From Stichopus chloronotus (lineage: Eukaryota; Echinodermata; Holothuroidea; Aspidochirotida; Stichopodidae), in contig CM037843.1 in NCBI GenBank assembly GCA_021234535.1, positions 17,453,911 to 17,517,910 on the forward strand: a stretch of DNA of 64,000 nucleotides, written 5' to 3'. A model generated the notes under the pieces. The model made no database searches. It was given only the letters and a program-made list of their open reading frames with translations, and was not told where the DNA came from. Positions 1 through 13,943 of this stretch are shown here, in pieces. Both the position numbers and the translations under genes were made by a program. The number at the start of each line of letters is the position of its first letter. Within the stretch, counting starts at the first letter, position 1.

Positions 1-67
1 AGTGACAAAATGTATGCATTAGTGACAAAATGTATGCATTAGTGACAAAATGTATGCATTAGTGACA
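1..67. repeat. 20-bp tandem repeat at the window edge
   Basis: Three identical 20-bp units beginning agtgacaaaatg stand head to tail, followed by the first seven bases of a fourth. The array touches the left edge, so its true length is unknown. Perfect identity suggests recent expansion. Confidence 0.9.
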
Positions 68-920
68 TTAATGTCAATGATGATGATGCTTCCACATAAT
101 TTCATGTTCACTCCTGTACAACATACTCATGGAATATGCTCTCTTTTAATACCGTTGTGACAAAGAGGGGGGGACTTTCATTTCTATAAATACAATTGTG
201 AATGTATTTTCTGTCATAATATTTCATACTTCGTACCATTGGATTCCTGATGTTGTAACTTTTGTTTGTTACTCCTTGTAAGTGTCATATTTTGTAGAAA
301 ATTTATTTTTTCTTCCTTGGTATTCTTTTTTTTCCCTTTTATTTTGTAGAATTTGATTTTCACCTACCCCCATTATCACATCATCAGAACAATAGTCAAC
401 AGCCTGACTTCTCACCCTTGAAGTTGAGCTTTCTCTTTACCATTTGAAAACAGTCTCTCAAGGATTTTACTTTTTGGTTAAATTTTGTCAAAATCCTGTG
501 CCAATGAGAGTTCAAATTCAACAATTACTGTCTCTCCTACTTGGACTGCCCTTCAACTTTTTGCACATTTAGTTCAGAAAGTTGTATGCCGATGGTGAAA
601 TTGGGTGAATGTGGCCTTCACCTCAATTAAGCCATATTGCATTGAAAACTCTGCCACAAAATGTGATACTAAATGTGTACAGGTTATGTGTGCAGGTTAT
701 GTTTTGACACCCCAATTACTGGGATTCTACCTGTTTGACTGGTAGGTGGTAGTAAGGTCATGAAGAATGGGAATTGCTTGTTTTCTTGTTTACTTGTGCT
801 GCAGCTGCAAATCGTGATTTATGGTTTGAAGATGAATTTATTGGTACATTAAAACAATATCATTGCCTCCCATGTATGGGATGCCAAAATTGCAAACTTA
901 CGTCGTTTGTTTACATTAAG

Positions 921-1053
921 GTTGTTGTTCCAATTTTCGTCGTTGTTTCAACTCACGTTGTTGTTTCAACTGTCATTTCTGTTTTAACCTACATTGTTGT
1001 TTAAACTTTCGTTGTTCTTTGAACTTCTGTCGTTTCAACTTATATTGTTGTTG
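921..1053. repeat. Degenerate 18-bp minisatellite
   Basis: About seven copies of a unit around gttgtttcaac recur at 942, 960, 978, 996 and 1014, a strict 18-base step, with one shorter final step. Copies are imperfect, so the array is old. No coding role is apparent. Confidence 0.75.
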
Positions 1054-2727
1054 CCCAGTTACCAAAACAAATGCATTTGCATGGGAGTTTCGGTGTGGTA
1101 TTCAAGCGGAAGTGTCGTATATTCAGCACTGGGCCCGGCAGCGCCAGCTTCTTAGCCAAGACATTAAATCACTCTCCTGTTTAGCTTAATTAACATTTGA
1201 ATTAACAAAAGTTCTCCTGAAAGAAATGTGGCATAGATGGGCTTCTCCAGATTGGTATTAAATGGAAGAGAACGATTTTAATATTAACGACAAAGGTGAA
1301 TTTTTTTTTTTCTTCAAAGCAGCATATCCTGCCTTAACTTGCAACTTAATAGATCCTGATAGAGACAGACTCTCTACATGACACTTTGATTTGCATAATC
1401 CCAGTCAGCAAATTCCAGCTTCATCAATATTCAGTCGCAACCTCTCTCTTCCACATGCCAATGTCACCCTTACATTACCAATTTACCACTGCGTCGTCTG
1501 AAGTGTACCAAATACCGGAACCAGCACATCCCAGGCAGTGTAACTTTCCATCTAACCTGCCAAGCTTTCTAAGATGTTAATTTCATCCATGAGCAATATG
1601 TTACATGGAAACATACTTAATGAAAAGTGCAGTTACGTTATGAACCACTGCGCCAGTGTTCTACAACTTTTAATGTTGTTAGGGGTCACACCTTGAGCAC
1701 ATTATGGCAGACCCGTAACTTTTTTGTTTTTTAGTAGGCCTGTGTCATGGGTTTCTAGTTCTTCAGTGTGCACTTTGTTGCTTTCTACCTGTGTGGAATC
1801 AAGAGGGAAGCACTCACAGGGATTTTAAAAGAAAAAGGAAAAAAAAAAACCTTGTAGGGTGGCTGGGAAGATATCACCTTTGCAATGTGCATACCTGTAC
1901 CATCCAGGAGTTTCAGAATTAATGTAGCTTGAAAGTACCTGGAATAAACATTATTTCTCTGGTAATTGTGTCTGGGTAGGAGTGAACTTTTCAGTTCAAT
2001 GGGGTTTTCGAGATCTGAGGATTAAGTTTAATTGCATGCAACTCTTTTTCACTAACAACTGCTGACAGCACTTACCAAATCCCAGTAATCTTTGCAACCC
2101 TCAACTTAGAATGGTACAGTCAATACTCAGGTAATGAATGCTGCCTAATTGTCCCTAATTTTAGAAATAAAATAGATCTACCTTTAACAATATTCTGCCA
2201 ACTGTGTAATTGTATATCTTTTTTAAGCTGAGGTTGTAAAAGGGTCAGTATAGAACTAAAGGTGAAGTTTGAGTTATTTTTGCCATAAGGAAGATGGGGC
2301 ATTAAGTCCAGGTGATAAAAATTTTTTAACCTTACACCTCATTATCGGCTGCAAAAAATTAGAGTAATGTATGTCGGAGATTTTTTTCCTTTTCAAATGT
2401 GTCTCGCAAAAGAAAAATCTCTGTGATAGTATACCTGAGCAGCTGGCTGGCAAGTTACTAATTACGAGGTTTTAGCTTCTATTCTAACTGAAGACAAGGT
2501 TGAGTTGAACTTCAGGTCACTGAGTTATTATAAGTTCAGGGATTTGTAGGTGAACAGGTCAAACCTAGTACGAGGTCAGGGTAATACATGTTCCATTTTC
2601 TTTCACATGGAAGTTTAGTCATCATTTTATATCAGAGTCATCAGTATTTTGATTCCAGGTAAATATTGAGGGAGTCAGGACTATTGGCAATAAAATATTA
2701 CTGTTAAATTGGAAATGATGAACATGT

Positions 2728-2784
2728 GAAGAACACCACCAAGTTTCATCTAATTGGAAGAACATCACCAAGTTTCATCTAATT
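2728..2784. repeat. Two-copy 29-bp tandem duplication
   Basis: Two near-identical adjacent copies start at 2728 and 2757; the shared core is accaagtttcatctaatt. They differ at one position, indicating a recent local duplication. Confidence 0.8.
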
Positions 2785-5700
2785 AGTTGTTTACTTGTCT
2801 GAGTTATTGTAATTTCAAAACTAAAGAAAAAGTCAATCATCATGAGTTTGGGATATCATTTTGACCACTTGTAATTGAGAGTGTATATAGTGTGTGTACA
2901 CTTATGGAAAGTTTTAGATTTTAGAAAACAAAGACATTAAATTCCTGCCAATAATGGGGTCAGTGACATCATAATTTGACTTACTCAAGTCTGCTTATAT
3001 GCATTTAATGAAGGAAAAAAAAAAAATGTCAGCACTTGTATGTATGAATTTCAGAAGGAAGCAGTATGTTTGAATGAAACTTGGAGGATGTTTGTCATAT
3101 ATATAAGTCTTCATCTAAAAATACACCAGGTGAATTTTTTTTAAAGTCTTCTCATTTTTGTTTTTTCACATTATTTTTAGTGCCAATACTCATACAGAAT
3201 GCCAGTTTGGTTTGTAGAACTTTACATCAATTGGCCTGTTGATAGGAAAATGCATCCATGCTAAAGCACCGGCTTAAGAGTCTGTTGGTATTGTGCTTGC
3301 TAGTTGGAGCGTGAAAATAATACAAAAACGCCAGGTGTCACGATGCAGTCACATTTTTTAAGGGATAGTTTAGAAAATACAAAGGTCGGATTTCTGTGAA
3401 ATGATGTCAAAATTAGGTAGGAACAAATTGCTAAAGAAAATGTGTTTGTTCAGCAGTAATGGCCTGCTTACGTTTAATTGTGAGACAGTGACATGATGCA
3501 ATTCAGTGGCGTTGTTCCCTTCCCTGCTGTTTTACACTAGCTGTGAACGTGACTTTATGCGTATCTTCTTGGTGATTTTAGCTATGTTGGGGAAGAATTA
3601 ATTGTGCTGTGTAGAGGTGTAAAAGAGAAGATGAACTTGATCAGTTTGAGGGAGTCCCTGAAAGTGAAAATCGATTTAAAATGTGGAGGTATTTATTTTC
3701 TCCTTTCTCAATTTGGTGAATACATATACATTGTTATGTGAACATCGTATGTCACTCTTGCAGTGTCGTCCGGGGGAATTTTGGAGGGACAACCTCCCTG
3801 ACTGAAAATTGCCCCTCCCCTGAAATAGAAGCTACAACCTAGCAATCACCACCTAGAAAAGAAAAAATCAACCCTGCCCTACAGAAGTTGTGCATAGCCC
3901 CTCCCCCCAGAAATGGACTACAGGGCTTCTGCCATCTTAAACAGAGGAAGAAATCCTCTCCAAATGGCATCATTTTGGCATTCCAAATTTTGTGACTATT
4001 TCTGGAGATGAGGGAGAAACCCCCCTCTCCCAAAACCCCTCTACTAAAACCCCACCCCAGCTTTACATGTGGTACACCCCACCTCCCTCTCTTGTATATC
4101 TGTAGATATCACTGTCATGGTTACGGCAAACAGCTTCTGTCACCACAGAGAGAATTTGCTCTCATGTTGCCCTTTGCTCTCATGTCTGAGATATTAAAGC
4201 TGGAATATGAGTTGGAAATTTGTCAGTAAATTCAAATTCAGCAGAATGTTTCATAGCCACTACATCATTTAAGCCCTGTTTTTTGCCCAAATAAATATTC
4301 CTATCCATCCCCACAGGTCTGGTTTGACTTCAAGTAACGGTGATTGACTGCTATGCTTTCCTGTACAGTCTGAATTTTGTAGGGCCGACAAAAATGTCGA
4401 GACAATTTTCATATTCAAATATCTGGAAGATGAGTGCATAGTTCTCATTCACATTTTGTGACAGGTGATCTTTTCCCCAATTTTTCTCTTCCCTGAAACA
4501 CTGACGAAGAACAAAGGTAGATGACCAGTCCATTACCATGCAGTGCAACTCATGTTTCAGCTTTAAGTGAAGATGTGATTCAGAGATTTCGTTTCATTTT
4601 GTTTAACCAACAGAGTTGTGCGAGGTTCTTAGGGCCTATTCAGTGTCTCGGTTACCAGACCTGAAAATCTGTTTCAGAGTATCGCACATCTCAAGGATGT
4701 GATTTACCAAGCTGAGAATCTGAATCTATATCTAAGGTCCAACTCTGTGCAAAAGCAAGATTTCCTGATATTCCGATCCTAGCAGTCCCAAGGGATTTAC
4801 TGAAACCCACTTGCAGTCAGACTGTAGGATCCTTCCAGGTTTCTCAACCCTGTCATTTCCTTTATCTCTCCTGTTGCCCTTCTTTTGCCATGTCATATTT
4901 ATATCAAATTGATATACCCTCAACTCATCCCCACTATCCTTGAACTCCCTTCCCCTACCCCATCCCGCTGTTGCTACCCATCCCTCCCTCAACCGGTAAC
5001 ATCACTAACTCACCTACGGAATCCCCAGTCTCCTAAATAGTGGTGATGAAGAGACCAATTTTGACAGTAAAGCCTCTCTTAGCTTCTCTGATGTGCAGCA
5101 ATCATTGACAAGGAAGTGGTTACTAAACATTTTATGGACGGTACCATCAGGGTAGAATTGCTTGCCAGTGCCATTCTAAGTGGTCATCCTGTCCCAGACT
5201 GTAATTATGCCCACAACCTCACCTTGGGAGTCAACCTTGTCCTTTACAAGGTTCTTCAGGTGACTTTGGAAGTTATCATTGAATTTTGTTTGCCCTTGTG
5301 TATTTGTCATTCAGTGTTACACTGCCAATGTCAGTAAGAAAAAAAAAAACCACAAACTCCGGTGGAGCTAATTTCCTGCTGGAGGGTGCTACTTGTAATC
5401 AGACAGAGAGAAGAATAAGAGGGGAAAAAGGAACAGCTCTGAAGGTAGAAACAGACAACTGGGCATTACCTTGAGTGGGTTCAGATCCATGAAGCAATTT
5501 ACATTATGTGTCTTTACTGGCTGAATATTCCATTTCCAGAGATAGGGAAGGAATTGGTTACTGCAGTGTCCTAGATGAGAATTTCCCACCTATTGTCACA
5601 ATGGGACAGCCTTTGTCAAGCACAGTTGCAATGTTCAGTCACTTTCTGTTTACTGATCTGACTCATTACAGTGTCCACACTGAGGGAGGTTTGCTGAGAG

Positions 5701-7324
5701 CCTCTTTAGCTCAAATGATTAATTTTGATTTGTCTTCTGCTGCACATTTGTTGGTATGAGTTGTGGGGGCTTAAGCATGTTTGATTCATTCTTGCATGAC
5801 AGAGCCATATGGAACAGTATTTTCAGGAGGTACATCTTTTCTTCTGTTTTGTCTTTCCTTCTTATATCTGACTAATGGCTGTGGGCAGAAGGGGTTTGAA
5901 TGAATTTGCAGTCTGCCCTTGAGTACAGACTGGTCATATTTTGATGAATTGATACAATTACGTGATGTTTTTGGAGACTGTTCCTGATACTGTCCTTGGT
6001 TGATTGTTCTTGAACGGTGAAGGTCTAAGCAGAAAGTCATTCAGAAATAAAAGAGGGCAGCATTTTGATATGACGATGTAGACAACTGTTATTCAAAATT
6101 GACTTGAATATCAATAGTTGTGTTACATCCTTTTTTTGTAGAGATTGTGATGATACAAGGTCAAGTTGCCCATAGTGGTTGCCACTATATAAACCTTTGG
6201 GACAGCTCATTTGGAGCAATTTTACTTTTGGTTCGGTTTGTTTTGCTGAAGTCGTATTCATCCTCTGAAAAATTTTTGTTGCAGGTTCATGAAGTCTTGA
6301 TCTTGTAAATAAATCATTCTAAATTATTGTGACAATGGATCATAGCATTCATTGTGGAAAAAGAAAGAAAGAAGTGGTCCAGTATAAGAACTTGCATCTG
6401 TGCTGCAAGTGGCCCATTCTGGTTGAAGTTCTGTGATATCAGCAACTGTTAACTGTTGCAGGAATGCTTTGAGGGCAGAACCAGGAAGGACAGATAACAA
6501 TAGATAATTTTGGAGAAATAAAAGAAGAGGAAAAAAAGCGGCAGAGAGGAGGACCGTAGACCAACTCAGAACTTTTTCTCTATCTCTGGAAAGTGAATAC
6601 GTTCAAAAAAAGAAACATCCATAGTGCAACATAGCAGTGTGGAGGGAAAAAGGTTATGAGGGCCAGTGTTGATTGGGCTGATAAATATTCAGAGCAATGT
6701 GGTGAATTGGAGTCATGTTTCCCATTTTCCACATCCTTCCTCTCCTTTCAAAGTAAAGGGAGGGATGATACCTTTCTCCATTTATGATTTTGATTTGACT
6801 GCCCTTAAAATGTACCAGTCAAGAAAGCATTTTATCAATGGTTACTGTAATTTTCAATATGACTTTGCATCTGAAGCTCAATCACAAACATATGGAAGAC
6901 AAAAGTATGTTACAAAAATGATTTTTTTTTTGGTCTCTCTCTCCACATAAACAACCAAGATAGGCATTTGCAACCTGTGGTCCAACAAGTTCAAAATGTC
7001 ATACATAGGCTACTTTTTTTAGTTTTGCATAGGAGTCTGTGTAAAGTGTCCTTAAAAAATCTTCTAAAAGGAACTATGTTTCTTTTTTAAAGGAGGGGGG
7101 CGGACACTGAACATTTTGCAGCTCTTCAGTTCAGTCTTGATCAAAGATATCTGTGATCATAATGGCTGCTACATGTGGAGTGTCATTTGTCAGATAAAAT
7201 GCCCACTTTAATACCCTATTTCATCTCTTACACCTTTTGTCTGATAACGTAACTTGGTTACATTTTCATTTCTTACTGACTGACTATGGGATACCATTGT
7301 GTGCTTAGAGCTTCCCTCGTTCAC

Positions 7325-7410
7325 ATTTCTCTTTTCTTTTTTCCTCCTTCCCTCTTCCTCCTCCTTCCACCACTCTCTCCTCTCCTTCCTCACTTCCCTC
7401 AGTCCCCAAC
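7325..7410. repeat. Polypyrimidine tract
   Basis: An almost pure C/T run of about 85 bases, rich in ctcctt and cctccttcc. It explains the low-complexity reading frames on both strands here. Such mirror-like tracts can adopt triplex structure; no gene is supported. Confidence 0.6.
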
Positions 7411-10400
7411 CAACCTTCCAACTTTCCTGTGGCATGTCTGTAGTTTATAATCTTTTGGCAGGAAACATCCTGCCCATCTCTTAAATCACATTTACCCCTA
7501 CCCTTTGAGAGTCAGCATACGATAATCCAACGTGACTGAACGCTCCACTCCCTAAACACAAATCAGTTTGTTTGCTTTAAATGAATCATACATCTTCATA
7601 ACAGTTGCATTTTGAGGAAGCTCTCTTTGATTTCATCCCTTTCCTGTCTGTCTGTCTGTTTTTTTTTTTCCCTGCTGTTTGTAATCCTCAGTGCCTGTTT
7701 GTTAATGCAATAGTCTCTCCCCCTTCTCTCGTTCTCTCTTCCTCTCTTCAAATACTTCATGTTCCTTCCCTCCTTGTCAGAAATGTAAACACTACAGGTC
7801 TTCCTTCTCTCTACCAAACATCACCTAATTTATGGGTTACCAGTTTTTCTAATCCCCCCTCAAGAGCAATTTGTCTAAACAAACCTGCTGTAAAACCCTC
7901 AGCAGATCATGTCAATTATTATCCTTCTTGGATTGGCTCTGTAGTATTTTAACTGCTGATGGTTTATCCTGGAAAGTTTATCCACCCCTGGTGGTGTTTC
8001 CTCCATCAGTGAGATTCAGGCAATGATTGGAACAAATCCTTCCTTGATTGGCTTGTATCATTTTCCAACCACCCCATGAATGCCTACATTTTTGTACCAA
8101 TGACCCCATTTCACCTCCCTGCTATTCCTCTCACCTCTGGGCAACCTTTGTTGAACCTAGTAACCTTAGTCACCCACTGCCACTTCACTCAACAACCTTC
8201 GGTAACCTTATCACATGCTGCCACACTCCCTGGCTGCTGCAGTTGCTACTGGCTGCTTGCTTCACATCACTTTTCTTCCTGTTTGTCATCATATTCAGTC
8301 TTCTTTCATTTCTCCTTTTTCTTTTGATTTAGGGGGGAAAAAAAAGAGTAATGCTTTAAAGAGGTCATGTTTCCTTAGATTGCACCTTCTGGAAAATTAC
8401 AGTAAATTTTAAATGTGGTTTGTTGTTGACATATGATGAAGTTAGTGATATCATTTGGTAAATATGTTCAACTGGGACAATGGCTCATTGTTTTTTTTTT
8501 TTTTAATCCACATATATCTCTTCTAACTTGTGGATCACGTTGTTTCTTGTTGGAGGGCTTAGTTTACATAAAGGAGAAATACTTGATCTGTTTTTCCAGT
8601 CATGGACTGGGTGTGGAAGTGCGTTTTTATACACATCGTGATCATTTATGATGCAAGAAAATCTAAGAAACTGAATGAGAAGTACGCAAAAGAGGAGAAT
8701 AATCTTAGGAAATAAGTATGCCAGAATAACATTAGTTTATTCTATATCTTTCTCCTCATGATTCAATAACTTGGAAAAGAAGCAGTGAATTGAAAACATA
8801 ACCTCCCAGCTCTGATGTTTGTATAAAATACGTGGTTCCCTTTTCTTTTCTTCTTTTTTTTTTTGCTCCTGTACACCTTTGTTACATGATAATTACTGCA
8901 TTTACAGTTCTAATGAACTCATTTGGAGAATATTTTTCTTTTTTGTGCATAGAAAATAAATGACCACTGGCTGATGGAATTATTTGTACCTTGTAACACC
9001 ACACACAGAAGCCAAGTACTTCTTTGTAACTCAGGAAAAACAAAGTGGAAATGGCATTCAGAATTTTCAGTAATTTCTTTGCATTTTCTGTCTTTTTGTG
9101 TCTTTTCCTTCAATTCTCTCTGTAAATGAGTCACTGTACCACTAGGTCTCCAATAAATGCCCTCCTTTTATTGACTGCAATAGTCCAGAAATCAAGAAGC
9201 GACATTCAAAGGGCCAGTGACCTGTGCTATTTATTGAAGACACCACGGGGAATCTGGGATTAGGGACAATTTGAAGACTTAAAATTGCTGTGAAATCTTC
9301 CCTGGGATGATAATACTTTCCATGGTTGCAACACCATTCGGTTGCCCGATGGACCTGTAAAATCATGACATTGTTAATCTGCATCCCATCCTGCACATCT
9401 CATCTCCAGTAAACTCACATCTGATGATTTATTTTGAGTTGGGAGTAACCAATCAAACACCAGCGACGATCATCGCTGATGGATTAATCAATCTAACATC
9501 TGTATCAGATGTCTGCCAAACTGGGCAGAAAGTGATCATTTGGGAATATTTGCCAAGATATCCGCAGGCCAGTAACCTTTGTAGAGGTGTCTGTGAGATG
9601 AGAGGATGGAAGAAGCAAAAGTTAGGGATTAATTGATCATACATCCCTCCGCATGGATCTAGCATTCAGCTTCTTCATACGATACATACTGAACGTCAAA
9701 GTATCACTTCGGTAGAAAGCAGGCGTTAAACAAGTTGCATGTTGACAAGTGGACGAACGTTGATCCTCCACTGCTGTAGGACCAGCTGTAGTTATGCCAC
9801 CTCTCTCTCTGTTTTTAGCAAGGAAGCCCCTTGCAAGCTCAACTATTGAGATCCAGAATGAACCAATGTAATCATTGTCTTTAAGTAGACATGTAAGCTC
9901 TCGTACAATGTTTTATATTTAGATGAGCCAAGAGAGTAAGTCAGGATTTTGCAAAGTTTTAATTATCTGTTATTCACCATCGTCAGTGTAGGACACTCCA
10001 ACCTTTAGATAGGGATCCTTCCCCTTCATGTGATTTTTATCTTGTTTTGGAGACCACAGTGACATTGGAAGCAGTTTTATCGTTTTTCTCAGAAGCCCTG
10101 TTTTCCATTTGAATCATTGGTTTTTATCCCTCTTACAGTCTAAAAACACAGCCAATTTTACAGGGTGGTAACTTTATTAAATCATTATTAATGGGTATAT
10201 CCCAGGCACATTACAACAGCTTGTTTGCTGGACAACTGTGACAGACAAACTGACAGACAGACTGATCCATTCTGATTTGTTTGTCAGAGGCATGAAGTTC
10301 CTGGTCCCAGTGACCTCCTTACCTAAACTTTCTCCCACAAAGATCCTGAAACAGTTCAAGCCATTTGTACTATGAAGTTAGACAAACAGTGAAAGCTGGC

Positions 10401-10855
10401 ATCCTTGGTCATGTACTGCTATTCATGTTTGTATAAACTTTGACTATTTCAACATTAGCAGTAATAATAACCTCATTACAACAAGACAGATTAACCTGCA
10501 GGTGAACCCTTATGGTAACATCATTTGCTTATCTCTGTTTTGGCAGACGATTTGTGTCCATCCTGAGATAAAAAAATTGCCCTTTGAGTTACTTTCCCTC
10601 ATTTATCACAAGATATAGCACCTCTTCTGAATTAGTTTGCAAAGACCTAGAGGTGCAGTGAACTGCACAGGGAGTTACCAATTTTTCTGTTCTTTTTGAC
10701 ATTTTCGTGGGAGCACACACAAAAGTTACGCAATGCACAATTTATTGGGTCAGGTGGGAGGAATTGTAGGGTACTGGATGCTGGAAATCAGTTGAATCAA
10801 CTAGCTTCATTCCACACAATTCAAAGTACGTACTTCATCACTTCATATAACCTAC

Positions 10856-10987
10856 TCATTACTGCATTGAATGGTTTAGCAACTGGCAGTTGTGTTTGTT
10901 TGCCAGTCTGGGAATCGCAGAAGTACGTTGACCAGATACACATACACACAATCGCCAGTTGCTAGACCATAGCCAATACAATAATGC
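10856..10987. mobile_element. Foldback/MITE-like element
   Basis: Two imperfect inverted arms face each other: 10871-10895 carries tttagcaactggc and 10946-10970 its near complement, gccagttgctaga. Weaker complementarity extends outward through a cattactg/caataatg-like stretch on both sides. The loop is about 50 bases. No target duplication is obvious and no transposase is encoded. Confidence 0.6.
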
Positions 10988-11370
10988 GTGGGTTACACGA
11001 GAGGAGTACGTCACTGGATAATTCCCAAACCGTTAAGTTTTGGGGATTATCTGACCTTACTCGACCTCACTGTTGTGGATAGATTAGTGTTATTAACTGA
11101 GACTGGTATGTGAGTCGCTTGCACATAACCAAAGCAGGTTATTGTTCTTTCTTTTTTTCCTTGTCCATAAATATTAACATCTTTTTCTTTTGGCATGTAT
11201 TTGAAGAACGTGTAATGTATTTGAAGAACTGGCACAATGAATGATAAACATCTCAATAGCTGAATGGAATGACTTTCACTTTTAAAAGCAAATTATCATG
11301 CAAATGTGTTGAAACACCATTGTTAAAAAAGACTAATTTGCTCTTTGATAGTACATTCATATTGTAGACA

Positions 11371-11480
11371 TATACTTACCCCTTTGCTCATACTTGCATA
11401 GTAGTACAAGCTCTAAAACTCTTTCAAAAGCCCCTAGAGCTTTTTTACCTGTGCATAAGTATGATCAAGGGGTAAGTATA
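11371..11480. mobile_element. 110-bp foldback/MITE-like element
   Basis: The ends are tatacttacccc and ggggtaagtata, a perfect 12-bp terminal inverted repeat extending imperfectly to about 28 bp per arm. Inside, aagctcta and tagagctt form a second nested inverted repeat, so almost the whole element can fold. It contains no open reading frame. Size and termini fit a miniature inverted-repeat element with TA-rich ends. Confidence 0.7.
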
Positions 11481-13836
11481 ATTACATGTGAATACCCACG
11501 CCAGTAGGTTGTTGGGACTGAGTTGTACAAGTCCTTCCAAACTTGAAAGTGAAGAGAACAGTATTTGTTCGCTTGCATCAGTTTCATGTCCATCTTCGTA
11601 ATCTCTCTAACGTGTAACAAAAACACATCAATGTTAAAATGAGACCATCGTTACTGAACATCTCAAACTAAATTGCAATTTTCCAGTACAGTGACCGTTT
11701 AAACATAATACCCATCAGAAGAACTGCAACTAGCAACCCGAATTTCACGCAGATTGCGAGATTACGGATCGCATTAGGACGAATCTGTTACCCTTTAACA
11801 TTTGGCTGTCTGTCTTGGACACGTGCCTGGTAAGATTTATAGCAGTTATCCTCTCAATCTCTCCACCTCTCTCTCTCTCTGTCTTTCTACAATTGCTTTC
11901 AATGATATAGCAGAATGGGATGAAGTGTAAACATAATATGTTGGCTCTCACTTGATAAATTACAGTCAAACAAGAAAAAAAAAAATAAAAGGCTGCCACA
12001 GAAACTGTGTCAAAGGTTGAAGTTTTACAGAAACCGCTAATTGACTGTTTGTAAACCTCTCCTCAAGTTTATTTTACCTGGATGTAAACAACCAGGTTTC
12101 TGAGAGGGAATATTGTTCAGAGAGTAAATTTTGGAAGGATCCGATAGCAGCAGATTGTATACAGAAGCAATTTGGGATGTTGTAATTGTGTTAAAGGCCA
12201 ACAGAAGGTAGCCCTTTGCTTTATGTTAGGTAGGAATTACAAATTTGTATATTTTCATGCAGGAGACTACCAATAATTTCTTCTTAATGGCAGAAATGGT
12301 ATTTACAGATGCCCAGTGTAGTCTGCAATAATTAGACAGAGGTCATTCATTCCACTAGTCATTAGGACAAAGGTTATCAGTTTAACCTTTCATATTATTT
12401 TTGTTATGGGGATGTGTGTAGAAACTGGATCAGTGTATTGACAGGAGCAGTGAAATTTGAACTGAAGGTTTGACCCTCCTCTCATTCAATGGAATATCCT
12501 CTTCAAAATGGAACATTCTCGTAACAAACCAGCATTTGACAAATACAAAAGTGCTAAGAAAAGTGGAAGGGGCACTTAACCTGCAACTAACCTTAATTAA
12601 TTGTGTAGTCTGTATGTGTTTTTAGTTTGGAATTGTATCTAAATTGTTATTTTTTATGACTGACTGACAGCAATCATGATATCCTTGTAGGTTGAAAGAC
12701 CTCGGGAGCTGAATGCTCAGAAAAAACATATCAAAAGTGTAAAGATTAAATATTGAGTTGGACTATTTTGGATAATTATTATCTCAGCTTTTACGGTGAA
12801 CCCATTACATAACCAAAACTGGTAATAACCGATTTCAATTTGGTTTGATTATTACACTGAAGTAAAACCAAGATATCGAAAAAAATTGTTAGTATCGTAA
12901 AACCTAAAGGTAATAGTGAAATATTGAAAAAAATCATGAAATATTGAAAGTGGCAGTGAAATATTTGTGAAAATATTAGTTAAATTCAAACAGACCAGAA
13001 GTTTAGTGGTTACTAGAGTAGTCCTTATGCAGTTCCCCTCTCAGGCATTCAAATATTGGATCTATATCAATTGATATGTATGAAAAGTGTGTGATGGGAA
13101 ATACCGGTCATAATTGGGTATGATCGTTAGGCATCTGATTGTACTAGTTTTCCTTTATTTGAAGGGTATCATACAAATATGTATTTGTTGCTAACTGCAG
13201 AATATCACTTATTTGTGACCAGCTTCAACATGTTTCTCCTCTGTGTTATCTAAGAAAAGACATCAGCCATTAGAACTAGTTTAATACTAAGACCCCAACA
13301 ACTGTAAAACTCCAACCCCAAGAAATCATTATTAAATGGCAACAACTGCAAAAACTAAGACCGTGCCAACTTAGGCCAATGAAGCTAAAGATCTTGTTAG
13401 TATTATAGTTGCTGAGATGTTTGTCTTGTAGAGGAGTCTGCAATTTTGAAGTTTCATGTGAGCTCCTAGTTTTTGCAGTGGGCCTCCATTTCTTAAAATC
13501 TCTTGAATCTTAATTTGTAGACCTGGCTGTATGATGATCTGTATGTAGACTTTCACATTTTAGGGGTTCTTATATCTGACCCAGTGCTTAATTCGATACC
13601 GCTTGTTAATGCCAACAGATCACAGAGTTTTTCTTGTACAAAACTAGTTGTCCAAAATTCAGGCTATTTATTTGTGATTGTCCTAGTATGGGCCTATTGC
13701 ACTCCATGGTCCTAGTAAGCACTAGTGAATGCTAACTTCGTGACTTTTAAAGCTTTGGAAGAGTTGTACATTTATAGAACCAAATAAAAGAGCAAATCAA
13801 CACAAAAATGTTCTTTCAATCCATTGTTATCACAAA

Positions 13837-13867
13837 CGTTTTCGAAGAATCACTTCTTCTGCATCAG
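13837..13867 (-). ncRNA. Hammerhead-like ribozyme remnant of a Penelope-like element
   Basis: On the - strand, CTGATG is followed by a six-pair hairpin (GAAGAA, loop GTGA, TTCTTC) and then GAAA. This is the order of a hammerhead core: conserved CUGAUGA, stem II, conserved GAAA. It departs from the consensus by a C where the first stem-flanking A should be, and the stem III/cleavage region is not clear. It sits just beyond the GIY-YIG coding end, and Penelope-like elements are known to carry such motifs. Probably inactive. Confidence 0.4.
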
Positions 13868-13943
13868 GTGCAGTAATATATGTAGAGTTTGAAAATTTTC
13901 TTAGTCCATTGGTAGAAAGGTGCAATATATACAAACAAATACA

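Noticed and set aside
774..1004. Possible exon ANRDLWFEDEFIG after a tgctgcag acceptor
   Set aside because: The donor is weak, no family is recognised and the rest of the frame is an 18-bp minisatellite.
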